64,000 nucleotides of DNA from Spirometra erinaceieuropaei (GCA_902702965.1 CACRXP010000189.1:389885-453884); one strand, 5' to 3'. Positions 44,701-56,126 are shown, counted from the stretch's first letter. A program made the numbers and translations. Notes: generated by a model from the sequence alone, not told the origin.

Positions 44701-47265
44701 TGCACAGACCTTTAGAGTAGTGTGCCGGTGCCCGGTAGATAACCTAAAGGGCTTCTTTAGCGTCGTATCGATTAGATGTGCGAGAAATGAACTCGAAATC
44801 GATCGATTTTCACCTCTACCTAGCCAGGCAGGCATGTGTTCGCGTATTCTCTATGCCAGACGCCTCGTTGCACGGCCAACATTCCCTATACGCAGGAGCA
44901 GGCGAATGAATAGTGAGAGGTTGAGTGAAGCATTTGGAAGTCATATTGTTTCCCATGCTGTATGTTCTGCTCATTACCAGAGGCTGTCGAGTCGGCAACA
45001 CCGCGAACGCTACAGGGGAGGGGGAGGGGGCGCCGATGTGTGCGCACGTTGATCCGCATGCGCTTGCTCCCATGGGGATGGCCGAGTTAATACCGCCCGT
45101 TTTTTGTGGTGGAAGTGCGAGTCGGACGTCCAGAGCGGGAAGTGGGAGGGGGGGGGGGCGTGGACGGACTCCGCGCGCCGCTTTCCTCGTGGGATTGCCT
45201 GCGCTGCAAGGTCTTTTGGGCGATTTGGATGATCAGAATGGCGCCCGGCAGACACAGCTCGTCCTCGAGGCCTGGCTCTCGTCTCGGTCCGCGATTTTAT
45301 CTGCCCTGCACGGCCACCAACACTGTCTGGCCAAGCATACGACGCCAATATGTCTCATCTATAAGCCTCCAGTCAACGCGGCATCGGCTGCACAATCGAT
45401 GCTTCGACGTAGCCAGGAGTGGTAATGCTGTGCACATAAGACCATTCCCTCTGGGTAAATAAATTCGAATATAGAGCTCAGAACTCGGAGGTGCCTGTTT
45501 CACGACATTATGACGAGACGACAGCCACAGCGTTGGGGAACATCTGGATATGCTTGGGACGACAGGAACACAGCGCACAGGGATGTAGACATGTCGCTAA
45601 CTTTCACCCCACAACAATTCCAGCAAGTGTCAACTAACGCGCAAATTTTGATGTCCGGTCTATCTTCGAAATGACCTACAGGAGCTTCACGCAAGTACTC
45701 CCGCAAAGTGGGATCCTGTTTTAAGACAGCTGACACCGCTTCGGCCGACTTCATGACTTCCCCTGAATCGGCGCCCATCCCAAGTCGGCCTCACAGGCTA
45801 GCCAAAATGCCTTTTTCAACGTTCACTCGGCTCGTTGCTCACGCAACACCAGAATACTCACACGTGCAAGCGGTGCTCTACGAATCGAAATCCGACGCCG
45901 AAATAGCCATTCCGATCATTGTAATCCATAACAGGATGGACCGCCTAAACAGAGCCCTAGTTCTCCTCAACCAATTGCGTGGAATCAACAATGTCACCAC
46001 TTTCAAGTCGTTGTTCGCAGAGGTTAACAGAACCCTGGCGCGAAAAATAGAGATAAGGTCCTCATTACAAAAGCGTGATATGTGATGAGGCTCACAGAAA
46101 CTGCTATAAACCAATTCGATGACTTCCAAAATGCACGTGCCAGTTGTCTCCTTCTCTTCCATGGCCAATCATCCGGCTTAACGGTACGTCAATATACGGT
46201 TCTGCGATCCGGTTACTCCGGAAGCGGAGGTTCCTGACAGGGATTTGCGCCGTACACAAGTAACGGCCCATTCAATAAAGCAAACCCTATGCAAAATATG
46301 CAATCGACGATCGTTACTACGAAGTTAGGCGGATTTTGTTAAGCATCCCGTGGCGTCACATGAACGCTCCAAGACATACTGGCTTTACAGAACGCCTAAC
46401 TGGGGCATTCGCATACGAGTGCATTCGGAATGTCAAAGTCGACCATGTCCAACTTGAACATCCCACACCCGTCGGCCAACGAACCCCCCACCACTTCGGC
46501 AAAAGCCGCTTGACCCTGCTCCCACAAACTCAGTCAACACTTTCAGGCTAGGCCTGACATCGTCAGAACACGCTCAGTGGCCTGACTAGCGTCCATTTCT
46601 GTTAGGGTCAGCACTTCGGAGTTCTGAGTGCAGTAAACTCCTTCTTCGGGTGCCTTCGATCTTCTCCTGATAATCGGGACTTGACTTTATTTATTTTGCT
46701 GCCAGGAGTAAGTTCAGTGCTTAGAAGTCATGGTGGTGTCTTTTGTGGTGTCCTCATCCGTCACGTTTATACCACAGACCATCGTGGTTGGAACGCTCAG
46801 TGACCTGCTGTGCTTACATTACGATGACAATAACGTCCAGCCCCCAAAGTGAGAATTTACCTGAGCTCGCGAAACCGTGCATCAGGACACCCTGTCTTTG
46901 AAGGGACCACATATAAGCAGACCATGGACACTCTGATGGGTTTAGCGACCTGAGGACTCATTGTGAAGGCGGTTCACCAAAAGTTTAATGGATGCAGTTT
47001 CGAGGGGGCCAAGGCTAGATTTGAAGCGTGTCACTTCGACGATCAATACGGTACCATAGTCATGGGCAAATTTTGTAAGGGACCACTGAACGCAGTCATA
47101 ACCCGGCAAGCAATTCGTGTCTGGGATACAAAAGACACACAGACTTCTGTCCCCAGATGCACTTCTCTCCCACCAATCGGAATGCCGGGTGCCGACCACG
47201 GTCAATCCGAAGAATGAACAACACACTGCACAAATTTATTTACAGTGGCAACCTTCCGACACAGC
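44701..47265. other. GC-richer stretch with unassigned frames
   Basis: Includes GC-rich DNA at 45,000-45,320 and frames of 90-170 codons on both strands, for example 44,925-45,425 plus, 45,708-46,085 plus and 45,500-45,778 minus. The minus frame MGADSGEVMKSAEAVSAVL..KQDPTLREYLREAP looks compositionally protein-like, but I recognise no family. A decayed gene or retroelement gag is possible. I see no supporting promoter or splice pattern. Confidence 0.35.
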
Positions 47266-47274
47266 ACAAACGAA

Positions 47275-48055
47275 TGCAAAAAAATCACTCAGTAAAAGAT
47301 GATTTCTTAGTTAGTAAGCCTTTTCCCATCGATAATCGACACTTTTAAATTTAAAGACCTTTTATGCGAAACACGCCCACAATATTCTTTTTACAGCGAA
47401 ATTTGTCGTCTTTGTGGAAAGGGAATCTCCTGGTTTTCATTTTTTCGCAGACCCTGGACGATTTCAACTCGACCTCCAATCTGAGGACCCCATGCATAAT
47501 TAAGAAGGCAGTAATGTTGAGTATAACGGTAAGGGCATGGTGTGTAACCCTCGGGGAAAAATATTGCAAAATGTGGCCCTAGCGTCAGCCATGACCATGT
47601 TTTTAATTCACAATCCTAACCCTTAGCCCGTAAAGGAAGACACGAACGTAACTACAACCTTAACTCTGGGCCTCAAATCCCTAAAAAACCCTAGCCGAAA
47701 TTCGTCACCCTAATTTCGAAATCCAAACCTAACAGCAACCGCAAATCCAGCTCGATAAAGTCAGCCCGAGGAATGACCTTAATCCTAATACCAACCCTAA
47801 CTACAGCCTTATCCTTAACCCTAGCCATGAGCCAAATCCGGGCAACTTTAACGTCAGTAACGCTAGTGAAGATCAAAGTCAGCGTACTGCATAACTCCTT
47901 TGCCGACTTTTTTTCAGGCAAACTGCTGTGAACCACGGAATAGCCTTACCGACAGAGACAAGGGAGAATCGTATAGCCCTTTCTGGCTCATTAGCCGTCG
48001 TCAGTCAGCCATGCCCAACACCGAAGTGTGGAACACTCGAGGCTTTCTTCTTCCG
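47275..48055. repeat. Duplicated block F, copy 1
   Basis: Collinear with about 48,945-49,690. It comprises a MITE left-end piece (47,275-47,440), a middle segment (CGCAGACCCTGGACGATTTC, GGGGAAAAATATTGCAAA), a telomere-like CCTAACCC tract (47,600-47,850) and a truncated SINE S1 on the minus strand (47,935-48,050). The whole composite was duplicated after its parts had been assembled. Confidence 0.75.
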
Positions 48056-48794
48056 AGGCTTTGTGGTGTAAACTGCCAGCTGGCAAATTAGTAGAGTGAA
48101 TATACTCTTAGGTATATTCTGTTCGGGCTCGATAGCTTAACGTACAAGAAAGGGGAAACGGCGAATGCACTGTCGAAGTACAATTTCTGAGGTCGATGAA
48201 AGCATGAGTAACTACCACACAGGCATGTAGTTTTGGGAAGAGAGGTGATTGTACTTCAGTCTTGACCGATTAGCAAACCGACATTAGTTACCCTTGCCGC
48301 GCTTTCTTGCCGCAAACGGAAGTAACTTGTAAACAACTCGCTAACGACACTCTGGTGCTGCCTATGTTAGCGCCAAGTAGACGTAATAGTTACTGATCCG
48401 ACCTGATTGAAGGACAGGACAGCATTCGGATTACCACAATAATTTTAAACTGAACACCTTGCGGGTGGCCACATCGTCCCGAAAAAATTGATAATATAAC
48501 GGCTTATTTATAAAGCAAAAAATTGGCATGAACACATTTTACCTTCTCGTCGTAGCCGGATTTGACCGATTTTACTTCCAGCAGTCTACCATTGGGCTGC
48601 AAACTCCAGCTTTCTCGCTCTCTCCCAGGACGTTGGACGGATAGTTTGTCGGAATTTACTTGTGCCTACAATAATTAATGGTTGATGGCCTAAAATCGCC
48701 CACACCTTATCCCTATCCCTGCCCTGATGACCAAGGCACATCTGTCGCCCTTGGGATTGCATTTTACCTCCAAAACAAGCTCCTGCCATACTTC
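48056..48794. other. No recognised feature
   Basis: Between the two copies of block F. A 67-codon minus frame (48,586-48,789) is unremarkable. Confidence 0.4.
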
Positions 48795-49860
48795 GGGAGC
48801 CGACAAATCGCAGGAAATGCTAACTGAAAATTTGAAATGTGCTTCTGACTAGGAAGGGTTACCTAGTTAGGATTGTAAGGATGGAGAGCAGGATACCAGC
48901 TTTCTAATGAGCTACTTTCCAGCCACGTACGTAAAAAGCACTCAGTAAAAAGGATTTTTAATTAGTACGCCTTTTCCCGATCGATACTCGACGCTTTTAA
49001 ATTTAAATATCTTTTATAGGAATTATGCACAAAATATTTTTCTCAAAAATTTTTCAGTGAACTTTCTCGTCTTTGTGGAAAGGGAATCTCCTGGTTTTAA
49101 TTTTTCGCAGTCCCTGGACGATTTCCAACTCGACCTCCAATATGAAGACCCCATGCATAATTAAGAAGGCGGTAAAGCTGGGTATAACGGTAAGGGCATG
49201 GTATGCGATCCTCGGGGAAAAATATTGCAAACTGTGGTCCTAGTGTCAGCCATGACCATGTCTGTAATGGGGAATCCTAACCCTTAGCCCGTAAACATTT
49301 AAGAAATACACGAACGTAGTTCTGGGCCTTAAATCCCTAACCAAAACCCTAAAATCCTAGCCTAAACTTATCATACTAATTCCACAATCCAACCCTAGCC
49401 TCAACCGCAAATCCAGCCTGATAACTTCACCCCAAGGAATGACCCAACTCCTAATACTAACCTTTACTGAAATTTATCCCTGAGCCTGGCCGTGAGCTCA
49501 ATCCGGGCCAATTTAACATCACTAACGCTAGTGAGGATTAAAATCCGCTACCACTTTGCTGACCGTTTGCCAAGCAAACCGTTATGAACCACAGCATAGC
49601 ATTACCGGCAAAGCGAAGAGAGACTGACGTGGCAATTTCCGGTTTATTAGCCGTCGTCAGCCAGCCATACCTAGCCCCGAAGTGTGAAACACTTGGAACT
49701 CGATCCAGCGGCCTGTTGGCTAGAAGTTCAACGTCTATAAACACTGGGTCATGGGCTCGTTTTCCTGTTGGTAGCGATCCCGTATGTGCAATGGTAGTGG
49801 GACGGCCACCGGTCGCTCTACAGAACTCACTCGTCCCGTTGTGTTTTGGGGCTACACTGC
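48795..49860. repeat. Duplicated block F, copy 2, with longer MITE and SINE ends
   Basis: The MITE left end (48,795-49,110; GAAATGCTAACTGAAAATTTG) is more complete here. The telomere-like tract (49,260-49,530) matches copy 1. The SINE S1 on the minus strand (49,585-49,860) keeps its head region (GACCCAGTGTTTATAGACGT). Copy 2 therefore preserves both flanks that are cut in copy 1. Confidence 0.75.
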
Positions 49861-49939
49861 ACCTACCTACGCAAGATAAGAAGGTATAATTTTGAAAAAC
49901 GACCCAGACGGTTACATATCATACCTTTACCGGTATGAA

Positions 49940-50200
49940 ACCTGGCACGGCGTGGCAAGAAGGACTCCGTCTACATGGGCCACAGTCCGACCGTTGATTT
50001 CGACGATGTTCACTGTGTACCCCACAGCAAGATGGACGCAGGGACAGCGAGTTGCAAGAAAATTAGTTTTTGGTGATAGTAGAACTGCGCTGAATGTACC
50101 ACACTTTCCCCGTACCATTCCAGGCCCAGTGTCAGCACAGTGTCAAGAGGATTTGAGTCGCGATCGGGATCGGATGGCTGACGCGATTTGCGCCTGCACC
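49940..50200 (-). repeat. R1 repeat family copy
   Basis: Minus-strand landmarks: TCTTGACACTGTGCTGACAC, TTCTACTATCACCAAAAACT, TTGCAACTCGCTGTCCCTGC and GTGAACATCGTCGAAATCAA. The 79-codon minus frame is a product of this repeat. Confidence 0.65.
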
Positions 50201-50564
50201 TTAACGTACCGCCGCGCCCTGTTCTTTTCCCCGTTTTGGTCGTGCGCAACTACCTTGTGGCCCTTTTAAGGGGGTAAGCCACACGCATATACGTTCATGG
50301 TTGAATAAACACTCGACCTACGCATACTATAGCCTCTTTTGGACTCAGTGCATCAAGTGGAATTCTAGGGCTCGGGCAGCAGCAGCTAAGGACCAGTCCA
50401 AAGGCTTCATGCCAGGAATCTGCGCTGATCAACTGAATCGGTTTTCTTTACCTCGTAGATGTCAGTCGACGGGCGTGCAGGTTCGGCACAGAGCGCCGCC
50501 ATAATCGATTGACGGCACCCTTGGTTCTCACTTCAAGCCGGGGAGTGGATGAAGTAAGCATTTA

Positions 50565-51555
50565 CAGAACGTGGGCTAACTCATGAAATGTCAACTGAAA
50601 TTTCGAAAAGCGTTTTTGTTTCGAAAATATTAGTTAAGTAGGGTTGTAAAACTAGTCAGCTTGCAACATAATTCTTTAATATTTCAGTTACCTCAGGAGG
50701 CCGGCTTTCGAAAGAACTTCCTTCCGGCTGCATGCAAAACTGCGCTCTGTAAAAATGACTATATATGTAGCATAAATTTTTATAATTAATTTTCGACGCC
50801 CTCAAAAATTCAATTATATTGCATGAAAAGCACACACCAAAATATCCGTTCTTTTGTTCATTCGGTAGACAATTATGTCTTCTTCCAAGTTTATTCCCGA
50901 AGGTAGGGTATAATTTAGTTTTCAAAAAGTTTTTCGTTGTGAGATTTTTTAATACCGTGAAATTGCCGTTCATATAAAGTCATATCGCCGCATTTACCAA
51001 TGCGGCTTGTAAAGTTAACAATATGGCTCGTATCCAATGCTAAATTTTATGAAACCTTTATGCTCTTCTAATTTTAACCGTGGAGAAATGTATGGTTTTT
51101 CGTGCGCGGAAAATATATGGCTTGTAGTTTGGAAACCCTGAGAGCATGTGCAACGACAGGTCGAGTTCAAAATTATTCGGGAATTGGGAAAGTTTTTGAA
51201 AATACCGAATTATACCCTATCTTCGAGTATACAATTTGAAGTGGACGTAATTTTCTGCCGAATGAGCAAAATAGTGAATATTTTTATACATGATTTCTAT
51301 GAAATATAATTGAATTTTTAGGATACTGAAGATCAATGAGAAACATATATGCTACTTAAGTAGTCGTTTTTTAAAGAGTGCAGTTTTTGTATACGGCCGG
51401 AAAGATGTTCATTCGAAAGCAGGCATCCTGAGGTAAGTAAATTATTATAGAAATTCGCTACACAGTGATTAGTTTTCCAACCTTAATTAATCTTTTCGGA
51501 ACGTAAACGCATTCCGGAATTTCGGTTGTCATTTCATGAGTTAGCTCACCTACTG
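50565..51555. mobile_element. Long-TIR Tc1-like MITE (copy 11), full length
   Basis: Ends are TA|CAGAACGTGGGC..TAACTCATGAAATGTCAACT and GACAACCGAAATTCC (complement) with GCTCACCTACTG|TA. At 991 bp it has almost the same length as the 994-bp reference copy at 6,408, which supports the boundary calls. No transposase. Confidence 0.85.
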
Positions 51556-53170
51556 TATTAGGCCGCATATCTCCATCCATCCTTGAAGTTAGAGTTGATA
51601 GGATGACCGTGATGTTAAAAATTCGAAATACATAACCAAATTTCAATCCACCATATCCATCCGCTTTACGTGCTGCATGTATCCGACGAGCTGGATGCGT
51701 AAACATCTGTGCCTACGACGCGTAAATGATTGAAAGATGCGATCTAACTCATATTTCATCAATGCCTCGACACATGTCCCGTCTCCATCGGAAGGGACCG
51801 GTTAAAAGTCAGCGCGATTTCCCAGAGTAAACAGCCCTCCCGTTTGTTACCAAAAGGTGGTCGTGTGACCGTTGCGGAGAATCTAGGGGTGCGGTAACAC
51901 CGACAGATTGACAAGGCCATTTTGAAAACAGGAACGAAAATTGTTTCTGGCTCACTGTTGTACAATCTTCAACCAGTAACAGGCGTTGAGAAAAGGCTGA
52001 CGGCTTAGATGCAAACCAGTGAGATCAGGCTACGCAGACAAGTTCTAACTGACATGCAAGCAGCACTATCGAAACGAATTTCATTAGGGCTTTTGTCACC
52101 CAGCAGTTTCTGGCGACTAAAACCGTGCATTTATTCGCACACACGGCAGCGGATCCGCTTGCTTTCGCCTTCACCGCGTTTTTTCTTTTTCTTCTTATTC
52201 TTGCTCAACACTTCTTGTGTGTGCGTCGGTCAGCCAGAGTGTGTGACTGCGATGTTATTCAAAAGACGGCAGTCCACAAAATTGTCTGCTGGTCTACGGC
52301 ACACGCGCCCACCCAGTTAGCCGACCACGTTACTCGTGTGTGACAGCCGACGTCGACACAGTAGCCGTTAACTTTTCACCTTCTGCTGTTTACTTTTCTA
52401 GGCCCGACAACGGAAATGTGCGGACGCATCGACCTACCCGAGGTTGGTAATAAGGCAAGAGCCTTTTGTATTTCGCTTCCTCAAACACCATTTCCTGTCA
52501 TTTTAGTGCAGGTCAGTTCTCTACATCCGTCTCCTTCGCCTCTCCCCACTCCTGCTCCTGCTCCTCCTCCTCCTCCTCATCCTCCTCATCCTCCTTCCTC
52601 GTCTTCTTCTTCTACCTTTTTGCTCGCAACTGTCCTCCACCGCCTTGTTTCCGTTGCCATTCTGACGTTCCTTCCTGTGCAATATATCTCCCCGTCCTTC
52701 TTCCTCTTCCTGTTTCTCAACCAGCTCTTTCTTCATATACCGGTGCTTATTCTCCTATCTCCGCTGGTAGAACTTCATCAACAGTTTTTATTCCGTCCGC
52801 GGAGAGCGTCTGAGTTTGAAGCACCCAGTAGAGCAGTACTTCGCCACCATTAGTCGTCAGTCCAGTCTGTTATCGACCGCAGGATGATAACCTTGGGAGT
52901 CCACGGTAAAAACTGATGCACGTTTCGTTTTTCCCCCCGCTGCACGCATCTCACAAACATACAAAGGGTGGAACTTTCGGCGAGAAGGGGTTCGGCGTTC
53001 ACACAACGGAGGAGGCATCGCCCAACCCACTCTGCGCACACGAAACGCATCCATTCCTGCTGAGCATATGGGTGCTCAAAGTTTTGACGGTGTCATCTCA
53101 ACCCGGAAAACGACAGGCGCCTCGGCATTTCCAGAATACAGACACCCCTTGTCACTCTGAGTTCGATCGC
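51556..53170. other. No recognised gene; pyrimidine-rich stretch
   Basis: 52,170-52,770 is rich in CT, including CTCCTCCTCCTCATCCTCC (about 52,561-52,590). It gives Ser- and Pro-rich frames on one strand and Arg/Glu-rich frames on the other, which are composition artefacts. Nothing else is recognised. Confidence 0.45.
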
Positions 53171-53273
53171 GCGGATTAGGCGGTTACACGGTGGGTGTGA
53201 GCAGTTTGGTTGAGATTCAGGCCGGTAGAATGAGCGGGACAGTCTAAATGAATAGATGCAAACCTTGGTTGGT

Positions 53274-53293
53274 GAGATTAAGTAGATAATCTC
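53274..53293. promoter_or_regulatory. Palindromic element upstream of the secreted-peptide gene
   Basis: GAGATTA, six bases, TAATCTC: a perfect 7-bp inverted repeat about 97-116 bases upstream of the predicted transcription start. Paired GATTA half-sites could bind homeodomain-type factors, but that is conjecture from the motif alone. Confidence 0.3.
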
Positions 53294-53359
53294 AAGTGAA
53301 CAACGGATAAACTCGAGATTAGTTTACGTAACCTAGTTCAATTCTGCATCTCTGGGGGG

Positions 53360-53394
53360 TATAAATAACCGCAGCGGTTCCATCGCGCCATTCT
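53360..53394 (+). promoter_or_regulatory. Core promoter: TATA box and initiator
   Basis: TATAAATA begins at 53,360. CCATTCT at 53,388-53,394 fits the metazoan initiator consensus (YYANWYY), with its A at 53,390, exactly 30 bases downstream of the TATA start. This is the normal spacing. The start codon follows only 15 bases after the predicted first transcribed base. Confidence 0.65.
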
Positions 53395-53404
53395 AGCCAA
53401 GATA

Positions 53405-53605
53405 ATGAAGATTGTTCTCGCCATGCTTTTGGCAACAGCCCTCACCCTGATTGTGGCGAAAGAGACGTCATCTGGTGATGAGCCCGAGGGAGGCAGCGGT
53501 TCAGACGAATCGAGCGGAGAGCAAGGACCTCCCTCAGACTCCGGGCAGCAGGGGAACAGCGAGAAAACGCAGTACTACAAACCACCAAAGAAAAACTATT
53601 ATTAA
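53405..53605 (+). CDS. Small secreted acidic Ser/Gly-rich peptide, Tyr-rich tail
   Basis: The 66-codon frame starts MKIVLAMLLATALTLIVA, a clear signal peptide (basic residue, hydrophobic core, Ala before the likely cut at about residue 18). The mature part, about 48 residues, has no cysteine. It first carries acidic, Ser/Gly-rich low complexity (SGDEPEGGSGSDESSGE), then ends with a basic, aromatic tail (YYKPPKKNYY). The gene appears intronless. It has a TATA box and initiator upstream and AATAAA 38 bases after the stop, so every gene signal is present in under 300 bases. I do not recognise the family. In flatworms, intronless Tyr-bearing secreted proteins include eggshell precursors and adhesive or gland products; that comparison is an inference. 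Confidence 0.75.
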   Translation: MKIVLAMLLATALTLIVAKETSSGDEPEGGSGSDESSGEQGPPSDSGQQGNSEKTQYYKPPKKNYY

Positions 53606-53643
53606 CTACTCCATGTGCCAACTATTCAGGTTTTTTTCTTTTG

Positions 53644-53649
53644 AATAAA
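53644..53649 (+). terminator. Polyadenylation signal AATAAA
   Basis: Canonical hexamer 38 bases after the stop of the secreted-peptide frame, followed by a GT-rich stretch (GGTTTTCTTGT, about 53,665-53,675) as expected downstream of a cleavage site. Confidence 0.6.
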
Positions 53650-53659
53650 GTTAACCGCA

Positions 53660-54590
53660 CAAAAGGTTTTCTTGTAATGCCTATGCGGCAGTACTTCACC
53701 TCCCAGCCGGATGGCTGGTATTCTATCATGAAAAATGTCGCTCATGAGTTCGTAAGTAAAGTGTGTGATTGGTTAACACCTGTGGTATACAAGCCTGCAA
53801 TAATGACAGACTGTATCCGTATTTTGAGGGCAAAAATAGGAGGCGTTCTGCTTCGGAATGAAGTATTCACAGTCGATGAGAGAACCGTGGACTCAACGTA
53901 GGAGGAGAGAGGACTGAGGTAGAGTTGGTGGGGGGGGGGGGGGGGGATGATCGACAGGGGTGATACTTTTGGCTGGAAAGTTGGAGAAGTAATGAGGCGA
54001 ACAGGTGATCTCCGTTGCTCGCTGCTGGCCTGATCAGGGCGACACTGGTAGTGGGCGTCAAACGGACTACCAGGTCGGCATGACTCAAAGAAGGAGCCAT
54101 CGGTACCCTCCTGTCTAACTACTGGCTACTGCAACACACGCACACGCGCTGGGGATGGCTAGTAAAGCAGCCCTTAGAGAGCGAAGGCATTGGCTGAGAT
54201 CGGACAAAATCTTGGGTTCGGCGAATATGCATCATCAACAGCGGCAACACCAGTACTACCGGGGAATAGATTACCGAAGTCTGGCACGCCGACCGTCCCA
54301 GGCGGTACCGCAAAGCCCGATGACGACAGTGCGACAGGACGACCGTGAGACGCCAGTGAACAGGTGCACTCGCCGCGGCTGCTTTATGCTCACATTTACT
54401 GCGAGTAATAAAGCAGGGAATGGACATTCATGAAAAAGGCAAACAGCCGAGCCACTTTGGAGTGGCGCCTCTGCCGACAACTGAAGTCTACCAGAGCGGA
54501 CAGGATGAAATGATGTCGGTTTTTTGTCGAGGGGTGAGGAGGGCGAGAGGTAGAACTCATCAATGCTCCGATCAGGCAAGCAACAGTCCT
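53660..54590. other. No recognised gene; poly-G tract
   Basis: A run of about 16 G lies near 53,931-53,946. Overlapping frames on both strands at 54,119-54,663 have no clear motif; some may belong to the retroelement relic that follows. Confidence 0.4.
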
Positions 54591-54609
54591 CATGTGCGGG
54601 CGGAAAACG

Positions 54610-54850
54610 GGAGTTGTTCTGCGACACCGACATAGGTGCGCTGCTGGACACTGGCGAGTCCATGATAGAGCGCTACTACCTGCCTACTGGAACCGACATC
54701 CGTAAAACAACCGTCAAGTTTAAGTAGTTGAAGGTAATATTTATGGGAAGCATGTGTACTTTGCAAGCCGCGGCTATAAGCGCAAATGGAACGTTCGCAG
54801 GGGAGACGGATGTAAAATTTCCCGATATTTAGCATGCCCGACCAAGTCGC
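54610..54850 (+). pseudogene. Retropepsin-like relic of an LTR retroelement
   Basis: Conceptual translation gives ELFCDTDIGALLDTGESMIE followed by a stop, and later FMGSMCTLQAAAISANGTFA and GETDVKFPDI. ALLDTGES resembles the catalytic ALLDTGAS motif of retroviral-type aspartic proteases, with the aspartate kept. The downstream ANGT..G..DV.F pattern suits the fold. No reverse transcriptase or LTR is recognisable. The 3' side merges into an R1-like segment (54,833-54,915). Confidence 0.5.
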
Positions 54851-54915
54851 CGTCCCTGAACTCGCCCTGCTGTGAAGCATACGGTGGATATCCCTGGTAA
54901 CGACGATCTAACTGT
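54833..54915 (+). repeat. R1 repeat family fragment
   Basis: GACCAAGTCGCCGTCCCTGAA and GCATACGGTGGATATCC resemble the second half of R1 copies (for example 12,840-12,890). Short, so tentative. Confidence 0.45.
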
Positions 54916-55239
54916 CGTGTGTTTACCCATGGTTTAGAGGTCAGGTTTGCTCGTTCAGCTGATCAGGTTGAGCTATCTTAGCAGTATGAACCGAAACAGT
55001 TTTAGCTGAGGGGAAATCAATACCGAATCCTTTCACAACAGCTTGGAAGTTACTTGTCAGGGGCGGTAAATTTTTAACTTTTAATTGTTTCCGCTTTAGA
55101 TATTCCAAGCAAACAGACTTACGCTTTCTTTGTGGAAACTTTCTGGCTTGACCGTGTTTCAACTCCAATATCTTTTAAATTTGGCAGATCAACCCATGTT
55201 AGCTTAATCATTCAGGCTTAGTAGTTGCAGAAGGCGGCC

Positions 55240-55620
55240 TATCTTGTGAAATGTTAACCGGGCTTCCAGAATATGATATCATTTAGTAAGGATAATTTTA
55301 ATAGAAAAGTCATATTGATTATCGCAAAACATACTGGGAAAATACCTAAGTTTCTTGAGGATACTGGCTTTCGAACGAACCTTTTTCAGACCGCATATGA
55401 AAACCATTCAGGGGAAAAATGGCCACTCCTTTTACGTAGATTTTCGATGGTTTTATAAATTTAAATATGCCCTGTGGGACACATGCACACAAATGGTCTT
55501 TTTGTCCCCATTTGGCAGCAGATTACATCTTTCTAAACTTTTATGCACAAACCGCGGGTATTCTTCGATACTAAGAGCCTTTTCGATTTCCGAATGCTTT
55601 TAACTCGACCCGCTGTTGCA
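55240..55620. mobile_element. Long-TIR MITE, left half (diverged)
   Basis: TCTTGTGAAATGTTAACCGG, CTGGCTTTCGAACGAACCTT, GATTTTCGATGGTTTTATAAA and GGTATTCTTCGATACTAAG align in order with left-half landmarks. The start is decayed. Confidence 0.6.
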
Positions 55621-55876
55621 CTTTTGCTAAGGGTTTTCAGGCCACAAGCTATATACCTCCAATCTGCAAAAAAATCATACATTCCCTTAGGCTATTAAAA
55701 GGACACCCCATAGGGCTCAAAAAAATTTTAAGCAGATGTGAGCCATAGCTCACACTTCATAGTCAGCACTGATAAATTGACACATACGATGCTGCTTGAA
55801 TGGAAATTCAACAGTCCCAAAAATGTCGTAATGGCAACGGCAATCCTACCTCCCAACTAGATTTAACTGTGTTAGT

Positions 55877-56126
55877 ATTTGAACAAGGCGAAGGCGACAA
55901 AGCATGCAGAATTTAATGACGTCATAAATTTCGAGACCTCTCATTCAGCTGCACACGATCATTGCATAGTTATATTACAAGGCAAAACTGTTCAATCAAC
56001 GATCGACCTAGAGAGCTTAAACGTGATAGGTAACTATGCAATGACCGTGTGCAGCTGAATGAGAGGTCTCGAAATTTATGACGTCATTAAATTCTGCATG
56101 CTTTGTCGCCTTCGCCTTGTTCAAAT
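55877..56126. repeat. Near-perfect inverted repeat, 95-bp arms
   Basis: The left arm 55,877-55,971 and right arm 56,032-56,126 are reverse complements with a single mismatch that I can find (A at 55,958 against the pair of a C). The loop is 60 bases. Each arm includes TGACGTCA and GGCGAAGGCGACAAAGCATG. No coding frame. The low divergence implies recent origin or ongoing homogenisation. It could be a fold-back element or a hairpin precursor locus. Confidence 0.9.

Noticed and set aside
45106..45462. CpG-island promoter with coding exon
   Set aside because: The GC-rich patch is short, and frames on both strands are equally long and Gly/Arg-biased, as composition alone predicts.
52416..52853. 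Ser/Pro-rich frames and the complementary Arg/Glu-rich frame
   Set aside because: Produced by a CT-rich low-complexity stretch; no supporting signals.
53641..53901. 86-codon frame directly downstream of the secreted-peptide gene
   Set aside because: Its start overlaps the poly(A) signal of that gene; no domain and no promoter of its own.
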